A stretch of DNA of 64,000 nt from Paracoccaceae bacterium. GTDB lineage: Bacteria; Pseudomonadota; Alphaproteobacteria; Rhodobacterales; Rhodobacteraceae. Location of the stretch: positions 124,001 to 188,000 of the forward strand of contig OY282431.1 in NCBI GenBank assembly GCA_958296035.1. The letters run 5' to 3'. A program made the translations under genes and the position numbers. Position 1 is the stretch's first letter, and each line of letters opens with the position of its first letter. The notes under the pieces were generated by a model. That model was not told where the DNA came from, made no database searches, and saw only the letters and a list, made by a program, of their open reading frames with translations. Positions 8,912 to 17,284 of this stretch are shown here, one piece after another.

Positions 8912-10369
8912 CTACAGGAAATGCCTGACAATCCAACGTCCGACGGAAAATTTTTCGGACAGGCCGCCATCCTGGGCAGGCTTTCCGTTACTCCGAATAG
9001 TGGGAGGGGTTGGCTCTAGGATGGATTCTTTCTCGTTCGCGAGTTTGGTCAGCAATTCAATGAAATTATCCAACTTTCGACTGATTTCATGGAGTTCGTA
9101 TTTGATGCTCCCTGACGTTCGGGTGCGTGCCTTCACGCTTTTTTCGGTCGCGGCATGCAGCGTTTGTGCGGTTTCGGAGGCTGTTCGAATGAGTTCCGTT
9201 GTGATCGTGTTCAGCTGCCGCCAAGTTCTCAGCGTTTCGTCGCCAAGTTCAGATGCGGCATGCAGATCCCTTTCCCGAAGCTGGTCCATCTTCTGTGCCA
9301 GCAGCCGGGTTGCTCTTTCCAAATCGGCAAATGCGGCAGCGGCTGGTCCAACCAGGGCAGACCTGATGTCATTTTCAATCGCGGCATGCAGCGTTTGTGC
9401 GGTTTCGGAGGCTGTTCGAATGAGTTCCGTTGTGATCGTGTTCAGCTGCCGCCAAGTTCTCAGCGTTTCGTCGCCAAGTTCAGATGCGGCATGCAGATCC
9501 CTTTCCCGAAGCTGGTCCATCTTCTGTGCCAGCAGCCGGGTTGCTCTTTCCAAATCGGCAAATGCGGCAGCGGCTGGTCCAACCAGGGCGGACCTGATGT
9601 CATTTTCAATGCGACTGAATCCCTGATTCATCGACCTTTCAACAACTCTTATGAACTGCTCGGCGCTATCTTCCAGAGTCCGTCGCTGCTGATCAACGAT
9701 CTTGTCGACCTCCGCAATAAGCCGATTGGAGGCTGACAGTTGCATTTTAATAATTTTGTCGGTGGCTTCACGGATCTTCTTGTCACGCTCTGCCGTCAGC
9801 TGAACTGATTCCGTCGAATAGTTTTTCAGCTGGGCGGAACTTTCAGCCATGGCGGCGCGGAATTCGCGGACGACCTTTTGAATCTCATGCCGGTTCTCCC
9901 GATCGCGGGCGACAAGATCGGTCCGCTGCTGGAAGAACCAGACCCGAAGCGCGATTCCGATGATCGTCGAACTCAGGGCAATGCCAAAGCCGGAAATGAT
10001 GCTTTTCAGCAAGTCCTCGTCGGTCACTGCGAAACCCAGTTCGAACAGCGTGACCGCCAAACTGACCAGCGTGAACAAAAACCCGAGATAGTAGCAGTTG
10101 TCACCGACGATCTCCGGCTCCACCTGGGTGTGGCTGGTGAGCCGGACAATTATAGCGTAGGCGATCAGCACGACAGCGGTCCAGGCAGCCGCGATCAAGG
10201 TTGCGGTGCTGGTTTCCCGCGGAGAGTCCGGAAACAGAGTCCAATAGGGTTGTTTCAGAAAAATGATTCCTGTAGCGCCGAGCAGCAGTGCCGAAAGCAG
10301 TACAAAGCGGTCTGCAGCCACCGGCAGGGACTTGCCGCCATGTCGTACAGTCCAGGGTCGGAGTGCCAA
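8912..10369 (-). CDS. MotA/TolQ/ZorA-like membrane channel with long coiled-coil tail
   Basis: This 485-residue protein has four hydrophobic helices (about residues 22-38, 57-77, 92-112 and 124-145), then a long, almost uninterrupted helical tail to the C-terminus. The third and fourth helices (YYLGFLFTLVSLAVTLF, ISGFGIALSSTIIGIALR) recall the pore helices of MotA/TolQ/ExbB channels. A cytoplasmic coiled-coil tail is the hallmark of ZorA in Zorya anti-phage systems. The tail contains an exact-looking 77-residue duplication (repeat entry 9150-9611). The start is TTG at 10369, supported by AGGA seven bases upstream and 10 bp after the previous gene's stop. No ZorC or ZorD homologue is visible nearby. 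Confidence 0.65.
   Translation of the reverse strand: MALRPWTVRHGGKSLPVAADRFVLLSALLLGATGIIFLKQPYWTLFPDSPRETSTATLIAAAWTAVVLIAYAIIVRLTSHTQVEPEIVGDNCYYLGFLFTLVSLAVTLFELGFAVTDEDLLKSIISGFGIALSSTIIGIALRVWFFQQRTDLVARDRENRHEIQKVVREFRAAMAESSAQLKNYSTESVQLTAERDKKIREATDKIIKMQLSASNRLIAEVDKIVDQQRRTLEDSAEQFIRVVERSMNQGFSRIENDIRSALVGPAAAAFADLERATRLLAQKMDQLRERDLHAASELGDETLRTWRQLNTITTELIRTASETAQTLHAAIENDIRSALVGPAAAAFADLERATRLLAQKMDQLRERDLHAASELGDETLRTWRQLNTITTELIRTASETAQTLHAATEKSVKARTRTSGSIKYELHEISRKLDNFIELLTKLANEKESILEPTPPTIRSNGKPAQDGGLSEKFSVGRWIVRHFL
9150..9611 (-). repeat. Tandem 231-bp duplication inside the channel tail
   Basis: Two adjacent 231-bp copies (9150-9380 and 9381-9611) differ at very few positions; one A/G difference is visible near 9360. 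Each encodes 77 residues (ENDIRSALVGPAAAAFADLE ... TASETAQTLHAAI) and keeps the frame, so the tail is simply lengthened. Confidence 0.95.
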
Positions 10370-10378
10370 ATGCTGATC

Positions 10379-11218
10379 CTAGATTCCAGCGAGTGTCGTA
10401 CGGTCGAGCGTCTTCAATTGCGCTCCCTGTGCGTGAAGATAGCGCAACCAGAAATCCTCGACCTCCCGAAAATTCACAGCTGCTGAGGACGGCCTGGGAA
10501 TTCGAATAATGGTGACATCAAAATCCTGCAAAACGCCAGACAGGTTGGCATAGGCTCGGGACTGGCGGAAACGGTTCCAGTCGTGCCCCTTGAAGAAACT
10601 GTGGGTTTCACTGTTTTGGACGAGATCGGAGACCAGGATCAACGTCTTGGGGATACGTTTGTCCGGCAGCCCGGTCTGGTGCGCTACCAATGAGGTCACG
10701 TTTTCGATGATTGGAGACGAGTCCTGCTCGACTGCGTGCATCATGGAGTTGACAGTTTCACTGAGGGGCGAAAGGAAACTCTGCTGGTAGCGCTGCTCAA
10801 TGATCGACTTGTTTTGGTAGATTTGACTGGCCTGTTCGCCGGACTGCGGTTTGCAGGTCGAGAATTTAGGCCCTTGCTCAGCTAGATCAGGGCGGACAAT
10901 TCCGACAGAAATCAAGGTTCCCACTGCCGCAAGTTCGAATTGCCTTTCCAACTCCCGTTTCAGCCGTTCAGTCAATGGGCGTGGCAGCGGATCCGTAAGA
11001 TCAAGTACAACTGCCAGATAAGCCGTTTCGCCGCGGCTTGGACAGAGAGTGGCCGGATCAATGCTGTCCCTGTTCTGTGCCCAAAGGAACAAGGCCACCG
11101 CCCCGGCGGCTACCGCAAGAACCACAAGGATCACGAGCCACCATATCCAATTGGATGCACCGCCGCGCCGGGTTCGTCCTTTCCGGCGGGAGCCGCGACG
11201 CGTTCTTCTACGACTCAT
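10379..11218 (-). CDS. Membrane-anchored vWA-like protein
   Basis: The 279-residue protein has a highly basic N-terminus (MSRRRTRRGSRRKGRTRRGG), one TM helix (about residues 26-46), then a soluble domain. That domain opens with a strand followed by an acidic cluster (AYLAVVLDLTDPLP) and later has TLILVSDLVQNSE. The DxTD-like site and second Asp resemble a vWA/MIDAS fold, but the match is loose. With a cytoplasmic N-terminus the domain would be outside the inner membrane. Its ATG overlaps the TGA of the preceding gene (ATGA, 11215-11218), so the two are translationally coupled. Specific function unknown. Confidence 0.55.
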   Translation of the reverse strand: MSRRRTRRGSRRKGRTRRGGASNWIWWLVILVVLAVAAGAVALFLWAQNRDSIDPATLCPSRGETAYLAVVLDLTDPLPRPLTERLKRELERQFELAAVGTLISVGIVRPDLAEQGPKFSTCKPQSGEQASQIYQNKSIIEQRYQQSFLSPLSETVNSMMHAVEQDSSPIIENVTSLVAHQTGLPDKRIPKTLILVSDLVQNSETHSFFKGHDWNRFRQSRAYANLSGVLQDFDVTIIRIPRPSSAAVNFREVEDFWLRYLHAQGAQLKTLDRTTLAGI

Positions 11219-12633
11219 GAGGTAGCGCGGCCTTCTTCAGACAATTTCTCTTCCAGTTTCCGCGCACTGGGAAAATTCATGATAGCTGATTCGTATGTTG
11301 CGTTGGTTTCCGTGACCGCTCTGGAAATCAACGCCGAGAGCTTATCAACCTCTACCGTTGCTGAATCTTTGCTGGCCTTGCTGGAGACGTCAAGGTCAAT
11401 TTGCGGCAATTCGAACCTGTCGCGGAAATAGTCGGGCACTGGAGTCGTGCGGGATTCTTCATTGCTATCCCGGTAGATTTGCAAAAGTTGCTGAGCTACG
11501 GACTCGCAGTGCCCCAGATGGGAGGAGATTTGCTTGGTCAACGATGTGCGTCCGAACAACGCATCGACGGAATTGGTTGCGTGCCTGCGCGTCTCCTCTT
11601 CGGCAACTTGAAGATCGTCGACAATCTCGTTTCGGCGGGATTCAAGCTCCTTCAGAGTTTCGCTATGTTCGCCCACGTACAAATTCCTGGAATTCTCGAC
11701 CTGCCGTTGGATATTGCCGTATCCTGGATACGGGTCGTCGGCGTAATAGGCTTTCAGCAGCGCGGCGACGGAAATCAGGAATCCAATAGTAATCAACAGC
11801 CAGGACTCGATGGAAGCTACACTCAGCATAGACGTTTGGATGCGCTCGACCGCCAATTCCGCCGCCTGGTTCCAGGTCAGGTTCTGAACCATTCCGTCGC
11901 GGAAATGCGCCACGCCAAAATTGAAGACGAATATGAACATGCCCCAACCAGCCAAAAGAACGAGGCCATAGAATTTGGCGAACACTCGGCGGTGATTAAT
12001 GAATCGGCTGTAAAATCCCAGAATGCTGGAGGCGCCGACATTCGCTACCGAAACAAGGGCTGCCGCGAACGCACCGCCCAGCAGGCCGAGCTCGTTTTTC
12101 TGTGCGAATAGGTAACCGTTCAGGATGCTTTCGATCAGGATCAACAGTATGACCAGTGCAAGCCAGCGAACGCCGCCGCTCCAATAGTGGTGGGGAAAGC
12201 GCGTCAGACGGTGTTTGCGTTGAAAACTGGAACGCGTCCGCACATTGCCCTGCAGTTTGTCGGTCGGGTCCTGCATTTCTGATTCGAACTCTTGGCAATA
12301 GCTCTTGAATTCGCTTGGTGCCTTGGTCGCTGCCGACTCGATTTCGGTCCGCAGGCTTGAGATATTTTCCAGCCTCCGCCTATAGATATCGCAATGCTCG
12401 TTAAATGCCTGAAGGCATTCCTGCCGGTGTTGTTCAATTGCGGCGACAATTTCCAATTCAACATGGTCCAGCGTTCTGCTGGAGCTTGCGGGAAGTTCGG
12501 ATTTTCCCCTTTGGATTCCCTTGCCTTTCGGGTCCAGTTCTCTGATGAGCTGCGAAGTGTCGAGGTCTGGAAAGAATTTGGTCGTGGGCACAAATCTGTC
12601 GCCCTTTAAGGCCGTTTTCAATCTGCCAAACAT
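11215..12633 (-). CDS. Coiled-coil protein with central membrane domain, unknown family
   Basis: This is the first gene of the three-gene operon (472 aa). It has a soluble, coiled-coil-rich N-terminal third (ELEIVAAIEQHRQECLQAF), a central membrane region of about four helices (WLALVILLILIESIL, GAFAAALVSVANVG, FYGLVLLAGWGMFIFVFN, WLLITIGFLISVAALL), and a second coiled-coil region with a Ser/Thr-rich end. I do not recognise the family. Overlap with the vWA-like gene, and 10 bp between that and the channel gene, argue for one membrane complex. The start ATG at 12633 is the first in frame after the upstream IS5 debris. Confidence 0.6.
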   Translation of the reverse strand: MFGRLKTALKGDRFVPTTKFFPDLDTSQLIRELDPKGKGIQRGKSELPASSSRTLDHVELEIVAAIEQHRQECLQAFNEHCDIYRRRLENISSLRTEIESAATKAPSEFKSYCQEFESEMQDPTDKLQGNVRTRSSFQRKHRLTRFPHHYWSGGVRWLALVILLILIESILNGYLFAQKNELGLLGGAFAAALVSVANVGASSILGFYSRFINHRRVFAKFYGLVLLAGWGMFIFVFNFGVAHFRDGMVQNLTWNQAAELAVERIQTSMLSVASIESWLLITIGFLISVAALLKAYYADDPYPGYGNIQRQVENSRNLYVGEHSETLKELESRRNEIVDDLQVAEEETRRHATNSVDALFGRTSLTKQISSHLGHCESVAQQLLQIYRDSNEESRTTPVPDYFRDRFELPQIDLDVSSKASKDSATVEVDKLSALISRAVTETNATYESAIMNFPSARKLEEKLSEEGRATS

Positions 12634-12803
12634 TCGAGTTTACTGTCCCCGGCTGGTCGAGCGTGTTAATAGCCATCCGCAGACTGCCAATTCAAGGCTT
12701 TTACATGGCCGTCACCGCATGGATAAAGCAGCAGGTTTGCCGAATTGACGGGAGGGTCGGATGCGCATCCTGTTACTGCAGCATGCCAGGCTGCGGACTC
12801 CAG

Positions 12804-12987
12804 CTACTGGTTGGCGATCCTCCGCAGCAAAATGTGCCTGATGGCCAGATGCATCGCCGACAGAAAGTTACGGGCAGTCTTGAAGAATCGCTCGATTGCA
12901 TGGCGCCTTCCGGAGGTATCGCGCCCGTACCGCCGTGGCGAATTGCGGTTGGAGTTCTGCGGAATGACCGCCGCTGCAACGGGCCTC
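12804..12987 (-). pseudogene. IS5-family transposase C-terminal remnant
   Basis: Read on the minus strand, about 60 codons ending in TAG at 12804 encode VAAAVIPQNSNRNSPRRYG, RRHAIERFFK and LAIRHILLRR. This resembles the C-terminal catalytic-Glu region of IS5-type transposases (pattern IPP..NR...YD...Y..R..IER.F). Nothing upstream restores the rest. The remaining bases of 12634-13100 show no gene. Confidence 0.6.
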
Positions 12988-13100
12988 CTGATTTGGCAGA
13001 GACTCCAGAACGGGTAATGATAGAATTATCGACAGCGGCCTGGTGCAGCAGTCGACATCTGCACCTATGGCGAGAACATGGAATGAACTCGTATAGACAT

Positions 13101-14699
13101 TTATTCCTGCAACTCGAAAGTAAGCGGGTTCACAAGTTCAAAAAGGCCGCTGTCGTGCAGTGAGGCAATGGCTTGTTGCGGCACCGGACTATCCAGCGAC
13201 AGAAGGGCGATGGCATCCTTTCCGATGCCCCGTCGACCGAGGTTGAAGTTGGCAATGTTCACGTCGTGACTGCCGAGAATGCTGCCTAGACTGCCAATGA
13301 TCCCTGGTCTGTCAGTGTTGGTCGTATAAAGCATGTGGTGACTGATTTCGGCGTCGATGTAGATGCCCTTGATCTGGATGAAGCGGGGTTTGCCATCAGA
13401 AAACACCGTGCCGACAATCGAACGCTTCCAGTTGTCGGTTTCCACGGTAAGCTTGACGTAGGCATCGAAAACACCCGACTTGGTCTGGGTTGTCGTCGAT
13501 ACGACAATGCCTCGCTCCTTGGCGATTGTTTCTGCCGAAACCATATTTGTTTCCGGACTGAAGACCTTGAGAACACCGGCAACCGCCACAGCCCTAAGCG
13601 CATCGGTGTTCATGTCGGCCACAGTGCCGTCGAACAATACATTGAGAGCACGAATGGGTTCAGCAGTCATCTGGCCAACAAATGCTCCCAGATGGGTCGC
13701 GAGATAGATCCACGGCTTCAGGCGACCGGCTTCCTCGGCAGAAATTGAAGGCATATTGACGGCGTTGTTGACAGCCCCGGTCAGCAAATAGTCCGACATT
13801 TGCTCGGCGACCTGAACCGCCACCTTCTCCTGCGCTTCGGTGGTGGAGGCGCCCAGGTGAGGCGTTGCCACGACCTGCGGCAGATCGAGAAGCGGATTGC
13901 CAAAGGGCGGTTCCTGTTCGAACACATCAAGCGCAGCTCCCGCAACATGACCTGACCTTATGGCTTCTAACAGTGCAGCTTCATCTATGATGCCTCCACG
14001 AGCACAATTTACGATGCGTACACCTTTCCGCATCTTGCGCAGGGCACCAGCATCGATCAGTTTTCTGGTCTTGTCATTCAGGGGAACGTGCAGTGTGATG
14101 AAGTCAGAGCGGGCCAGAAGCTCGTCAAGTTCGACTTTTTCGATGCCGATCTGGCGGGCTCGTTCGAAGCTGAGAAATGGATCATGGCCGACCACCTTGA
14201 TCCTGAGCCCAAGTGCCCGTCTGCAAACTGCAGCCCCGACATTTCCACAACCGATAACGCCGACAGTCTTGCCAATCAGCTCGGAGCCCAGGAAACGTGA
14301 CTTTTCCCAATTGCCGGACTTGGTAGAATGGCTGGCCTGCGGAATCTGGCGAGCAATGCTGAAAATCAATGCGATGGCGTGTTCAGCTGTGGTTTCGGAA
14401 TTGCCAAAAGGCGTGTTCATTACAATGATACCGCGGCGAGTTGCTGCGGTCAGATCGATATTGTCAATGCCAATCCCGGCTCGCCCGACCACTTTCAGGC
14501 GTTTGGCTCGTGAGATCAAATCGCCTGTTACCTTTGTTGCTGAGCGCACGGCAAGACCGTCGTATTGGTCGATAATGCTGGCCAGAGTCACCGGATCACT
14601 GCCAATACGGGGCCGAAAATCAGCCGCAACGCCGCGCTGGTGAAAGACTTCCAGTGCCGATTGCGATAACCGATCGGACAAGAGCACTTTGATGGTCAT
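13101..14699 (-). CDS. serA: D-3-phosphoglycerate dehydrogenase
   Basis: This enzyme oxidises 3-phosphoglycerate with NAD+, the first step of serine synthesis. The 532 residues match the long form. Residues 1-100 are the substrate domain (KVLLSDRLSQSALEVFHQRG), and about 100-290 the NAD domain (VGVIGCGNVGAAVCRRALG, NCARGGIIDEAALLEAI, then PHLGASTTEAQEKVA). An intervening domain follows, and a C-terminal ACT domain (HHMLYTTNTDRPGIIGSLGS) that can bind serine. It lies 32 bp downstream of serC on the same strand, forming a serC-serA operon as common in Alphaproteobacteria. Confidence 0.97.
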   Translation of the reverse strand: MTIKVLLSDRLSQSALEVFHQRGVAADFRPRIGSDPVTLASIIDQYDGLAVRSATKVTGDLISRAKRLKVVGRAGIGIDNIDLTAATRRGIIVMNTPFGNSETTAEHAIALIFSIARQIPQASHSTKSGNWEKSRFLGSELIGKTVGVIGCGNVGAAVCRRALGLRIKVVGHDPFLSFERARQIGIEKVELDELLARSDFITLHVPLNDKTRKLIDAGALRKMRKGVRIVNCARGGIIDEAALLEAIRSGHVAGAALDVFEQEPPFGNPLLDLPQVVATPHLGASTTEAQEKVAVQVAEQMSDYLLTGAVNNAVNMPSISAEEAGRLKPWIYLATHLGAFVGQMTAEPIRALNVLFDGTVADMNTDALRAVAVAGVLKVFSPETNMVSAETIAKERGIVVSTTTQTKSGVFDAYVKLTVETDNWKRSIVGTVFSDGKPRFIQIKGIYIDAEISHHMLYTTNTDRPGIIGSLGSILGSHDVNIANFNLGRRGIGKDAIALLSLDSPVPQQAIASLHDSGLFELVNPLTFELQE

Positions 14700-14731
14700 C
14701 GGGGTTCCCCGTCGCTTGCCAAATCGGGATA

Positions 14732-15898
14732 TTAAGGGCGCAATGAACCCAGGTTGTCAATCTCGACCTGGCAGACCCATTCGAGCCAGGGCATGAGCGC
14801 CTCCAGATCACTTCGCACTACTGTAGCACCACACCAAATGCGTAATCCAGGCGGAGCGCTACGGTACGATTCAATATCGCAAGCAATACCCTCTTCCAGC
14901 AGCCGTCCGGTGATGGCCTTGGCAAATCCGGCCATATGATCGGCGGGCACGCGCCGATCCTTGATACGAAGACAAACGCTGGTATTTGATCGCGTTTGAG
15001 GATCTGCAGCCAGGAACTCGAGCCACGGGCTTGTTTCGACAAAACGGGCAATGACATCGGCATTGGCGTCGGCCCGGGCGATCATGGCTGGCAACCCTCC
15101 GATTTTCTGTGCCCATTCGAGTGAATTGATCAGGTCGCCAATGCACATCAGTGACGGCGTGTTTATGGTCGAGCCCTGGAAGATAGACTCATTGAGTTGC
15201 CCGTTCCTGGTCAACCTGAAGATTTTTGGCATCGGCCATGGAGGGGTCCATGATTCGAGTCGTTCGACGGCCCTCGGAGAAAGCACCAGGACGCCGTGGG
15301 CCGCTTCTCCACCAAGAACTTTCTGCCAGGAGAATGTGGTTGCATCAAGTCGGTCCCACGGCAAGTCGACAGCAAAAGCTGCCGAAGTGGCATCACAGAT
15401 AACCAGACCAGCGCGATCGCGGGAGATAAAGTTGCCGTCAGGAACCCTTACACCGCTAGTGGTCCCGTTCCAGGCAAATACAAGATCGTTGGAACTGTCG
15501 ACTGCTGACAGGTCCGGAAGGTAACCATACTCAGCCTCGTGGACAGTCGCATTCAGTTTGAGTTGTTCGACGACATCCGCAAGCCAGTCTCTGCCGAAGG
15601 CCTCCCAAGCCAGAACATCTACCGGACGGGAACCGAGAAGCGACCATAACGCCATTTCGACTGCGCCTGTATCGGAAGCCGGTACAATCCCGAGGCGAAA
15701 ATCTTCGGGCAGCCTCAAGAGATCTCTCATGAGCCGGATGGCGTATTGGATCTTCGACAAGGCTGCGCGGGAGCGATGCGACCGTCCCGACACTACATTG
15801 TATACGACCTCAGCGTGCCAGTTCGGAGGTTTTCGGCAGGGTCCGGAAGAAAAGGAGATATTTCTGGGCCGCACTCGCGGCCGGAATGGTTGCTTCAC
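14732..15898 (-). CDS. serC: Phosphoserine aminotransferase
   Basis: This PLP enzyme converts 3-phosphohydroxypyruvate and glutamate to phosphoserine. Class-V aminotransferase features are NISFSSGPCRKPPNW near the N-terminus, VICDATSAAFAVDLPWDRLD (PLP-binding Asp) and FSWQKVLGGEAAHGVLVLSP with the PLP lysine. I place the start at GTG 15898: a GGGGG run sits four bases upstream, and the product then begins just before the conserved NFSSGP-like segment. The frame remains open to 15958, but those 20 codons look unlike SerC. Upstream gene of the serC-serA operon. Confidence 0.94.
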   Translation of the reverse strand: MKQPFRPRVRPRNISFSSGPCRKPPNWHAEVVYNVVSGRSHRSRAALSKIQYAIRLMRDLLRLPEDFRLGIVPASDTGAVEMALWSLLGSRPVDVLAWEAFGRDWLADVVEQLKLNATVHEAEYGYLPDLSAVDSSNDLVFAWNGTTSGVRVPDGNFISRDRAGLVICDATSAAFAVDLPWDRLDATTFSWQKVLGGEAAHGVLVLSPRAVERLESWTPPWPMPKIFRLTRNGQLNESIFQGSTINTPSLMCIGDLINSLEWAQKIGGLPAMIARADANADVIARFVETSPWLEFLAADPQTRSNTSVCLRIKDRRVPADHMAGFAKAITGRLLEEGIACDIESYRSAPPGLRIWCGATVVRSDLEALMPWLEWVCQVEIDNLGSLRP

Positions 15899-15939
15899 TT
15901 TTCCCCCATTGATTCCTGGCTGACGGAAGTGAACGTATC

Positions 15940-15956
15940 GTCGGGGATATACCGAC
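15940..15956 (-). promoter_or_regulatory. Short hairpin in the serC leader
   Basis: On the transcribed strand GTCGG and CCGAC pair around a seven-base loop, about 40 bp before the proposed serC start. Alphaproteobacterial serC operons are known to carry a small conserved hairpin leader (the serC RNA motif). Whether this is that motif cannot be decided by eye. Confidence 0.25.
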
Positions 15957-15958
15957 AA

Positions 15959-16307
15959 CTTCTGGCAACAACAATTCTGTCTTGGGCATGGTAAGGCTTA
16001 AAGAATTGTCGCCTCAGTCTGCTGTCGCTCAGGTGGTGGTTGTAAGCGGCTGAACTGCTCATTCCTGATCTGCGTTGCAAATGCATCAAGGACCGCCAGA
16101 GTCCGCGACCCACCGCTGGTCCACTGCGAATCTTGCAGACAAAGGCGCTTCTCCTTCCCGCCAGACAGGCACAAGTCAACTGGACCAATGGAATCGTTCA
16201 TCGAACGATGTCGGGTGTGGAGACATTTCTTCCAACGCCTGGATTCACCAGGCAGGAAGCTCGACGGCCGATTGCTGCGGGCATCATGACAGATGGCCAG
16301 CCTTGCG
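15959..16307. other. Upstream region of serC, no gene seen
   Basis: No frame here has a convincing protein. It should contain the serC promoter. Its right border is the terminus of a truncated IS4-type element. Confidence 0.4.
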
Positions 16308-17070
16308 CCTATCAATGTCCCACACTTGACATGAGCAAAAAGGCAGTGTCGTGTCTGGAGATCAGGGCCTGGTGGACCCCTGTAGTGATGACAGGGGTCC
16401 AGACTGCCATCTCTGCCCCCGGCAGTCAACCGGCGCCTGTCAGGACCCGTGCAGCGCTCATGCCGCCGGCGCCGAAGCGGCGAGAGAGACCGGCAAGGAA
16501 GGGCAATCGGATCAGGACCACGTCAGCACGAAACGACCGAAAGTGCGGACCGACAAAACAGCGGGCCCGGGGAAGGATCCTGTCGCCTTGACACACGCCC
16601 GGCGCCAACCGTTACAACCGCTGGCGCCGGACCGGCCCCGGGGCCGCTCTCATGCAGGAACGTCAGGCGTTGCCGGGCGACGACGAGGGCAAAGATCACC
16701 GGCCCCGGGGTCCAGGGGCCGCCCGGAAGGCCTTTCTCGAACCGTCCCCTGCGCCTCCCAGACCCGCATGGCCTGGTAGCCGAACACCGCAGCTGACAGG
16801 TGTCAATGCTAAGTTATAATTCCTCGAAAACACCCTCCCGGTCACATAGCGTCACCACGCGGCTCTCGGGACAGGCCGCCGACAGCGCCTGACCACGCCG
16901 CAATCCCGCCACCCAGCGACCACTGTCCTTGCCCTCGGCACGCCGAAAATCCGCATCCAGCGTATACAGGCCCAACGGACGACCAACCCCGTTGACGGCC
17001 ACACCGCAATGCGCCAACAATCCGCGCGTGCCCTTGCCACCGCCGCCCAGGGCGTCCAGACCCGTCGTCG
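16308..17070 (-). pseudogene. Truncated relative of the inner DruA-IS4 element
   Basis: The left terminus (CCTATCAATGTCCCACACTTG) and about 490 bp of end sequence match the inner element at 3582 onward. Homology then jumps: at 16801-16826 an IS21-like 26-bp scar stands where about 780 bp are missing. Transposase sequence resumes at about 16830-17070 (minus frame: GVAVNGVGRPLGLYTLDADF, SACPESRVVTLCDREG) and ends abruptly at 17070. The DruA domain, the first Asp and the Glu are absent, so the element is dead. Confidence 0.8.
16801..16826. repeat. 26-bp IS21-like terminal scar (inverted copy)
   Basis: This is the perfect inverted copy of 3841-3866. It sits exactly at an internal deletion junction of the truncated IS4 element, as expected if an IS21-type element inserted there and later left imprecisely or recombined. 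Confidence 0.6.
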
Positions 17071-17284
17071 TGACCGTTCGTGCCGAGTTGGCCGGGAGGG
17101 ATTTCGGAGTGTCGGCGAGCCGGACCGGATGATCTGCACGCTTCAGCTTCGCGACACGGATCAGACCATATATGGCAGCGGCGTTCCAGCGCGCACCTCC
17201 CTTGTATTAGTTTCTAATCTTTACAAATGTTAAGTCCTAGAAAGTGAAAAGTTCTTGATATTTTGCAGGTAATTCCCATGATCT

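Noticed and set aside
8868-9736. Plus-strand frames of 252 and 193 codons across the channel gene
   Set aside because: They mirror the 231-bp duplication on the opposite strand and have poor composition; the minus frame has TM helices and a coiled coil.
11401-12111. A 236-codon plus frame in the first operon gene
   Set aside because: Antisense to the four-TM protein; no start signal and poor composition.
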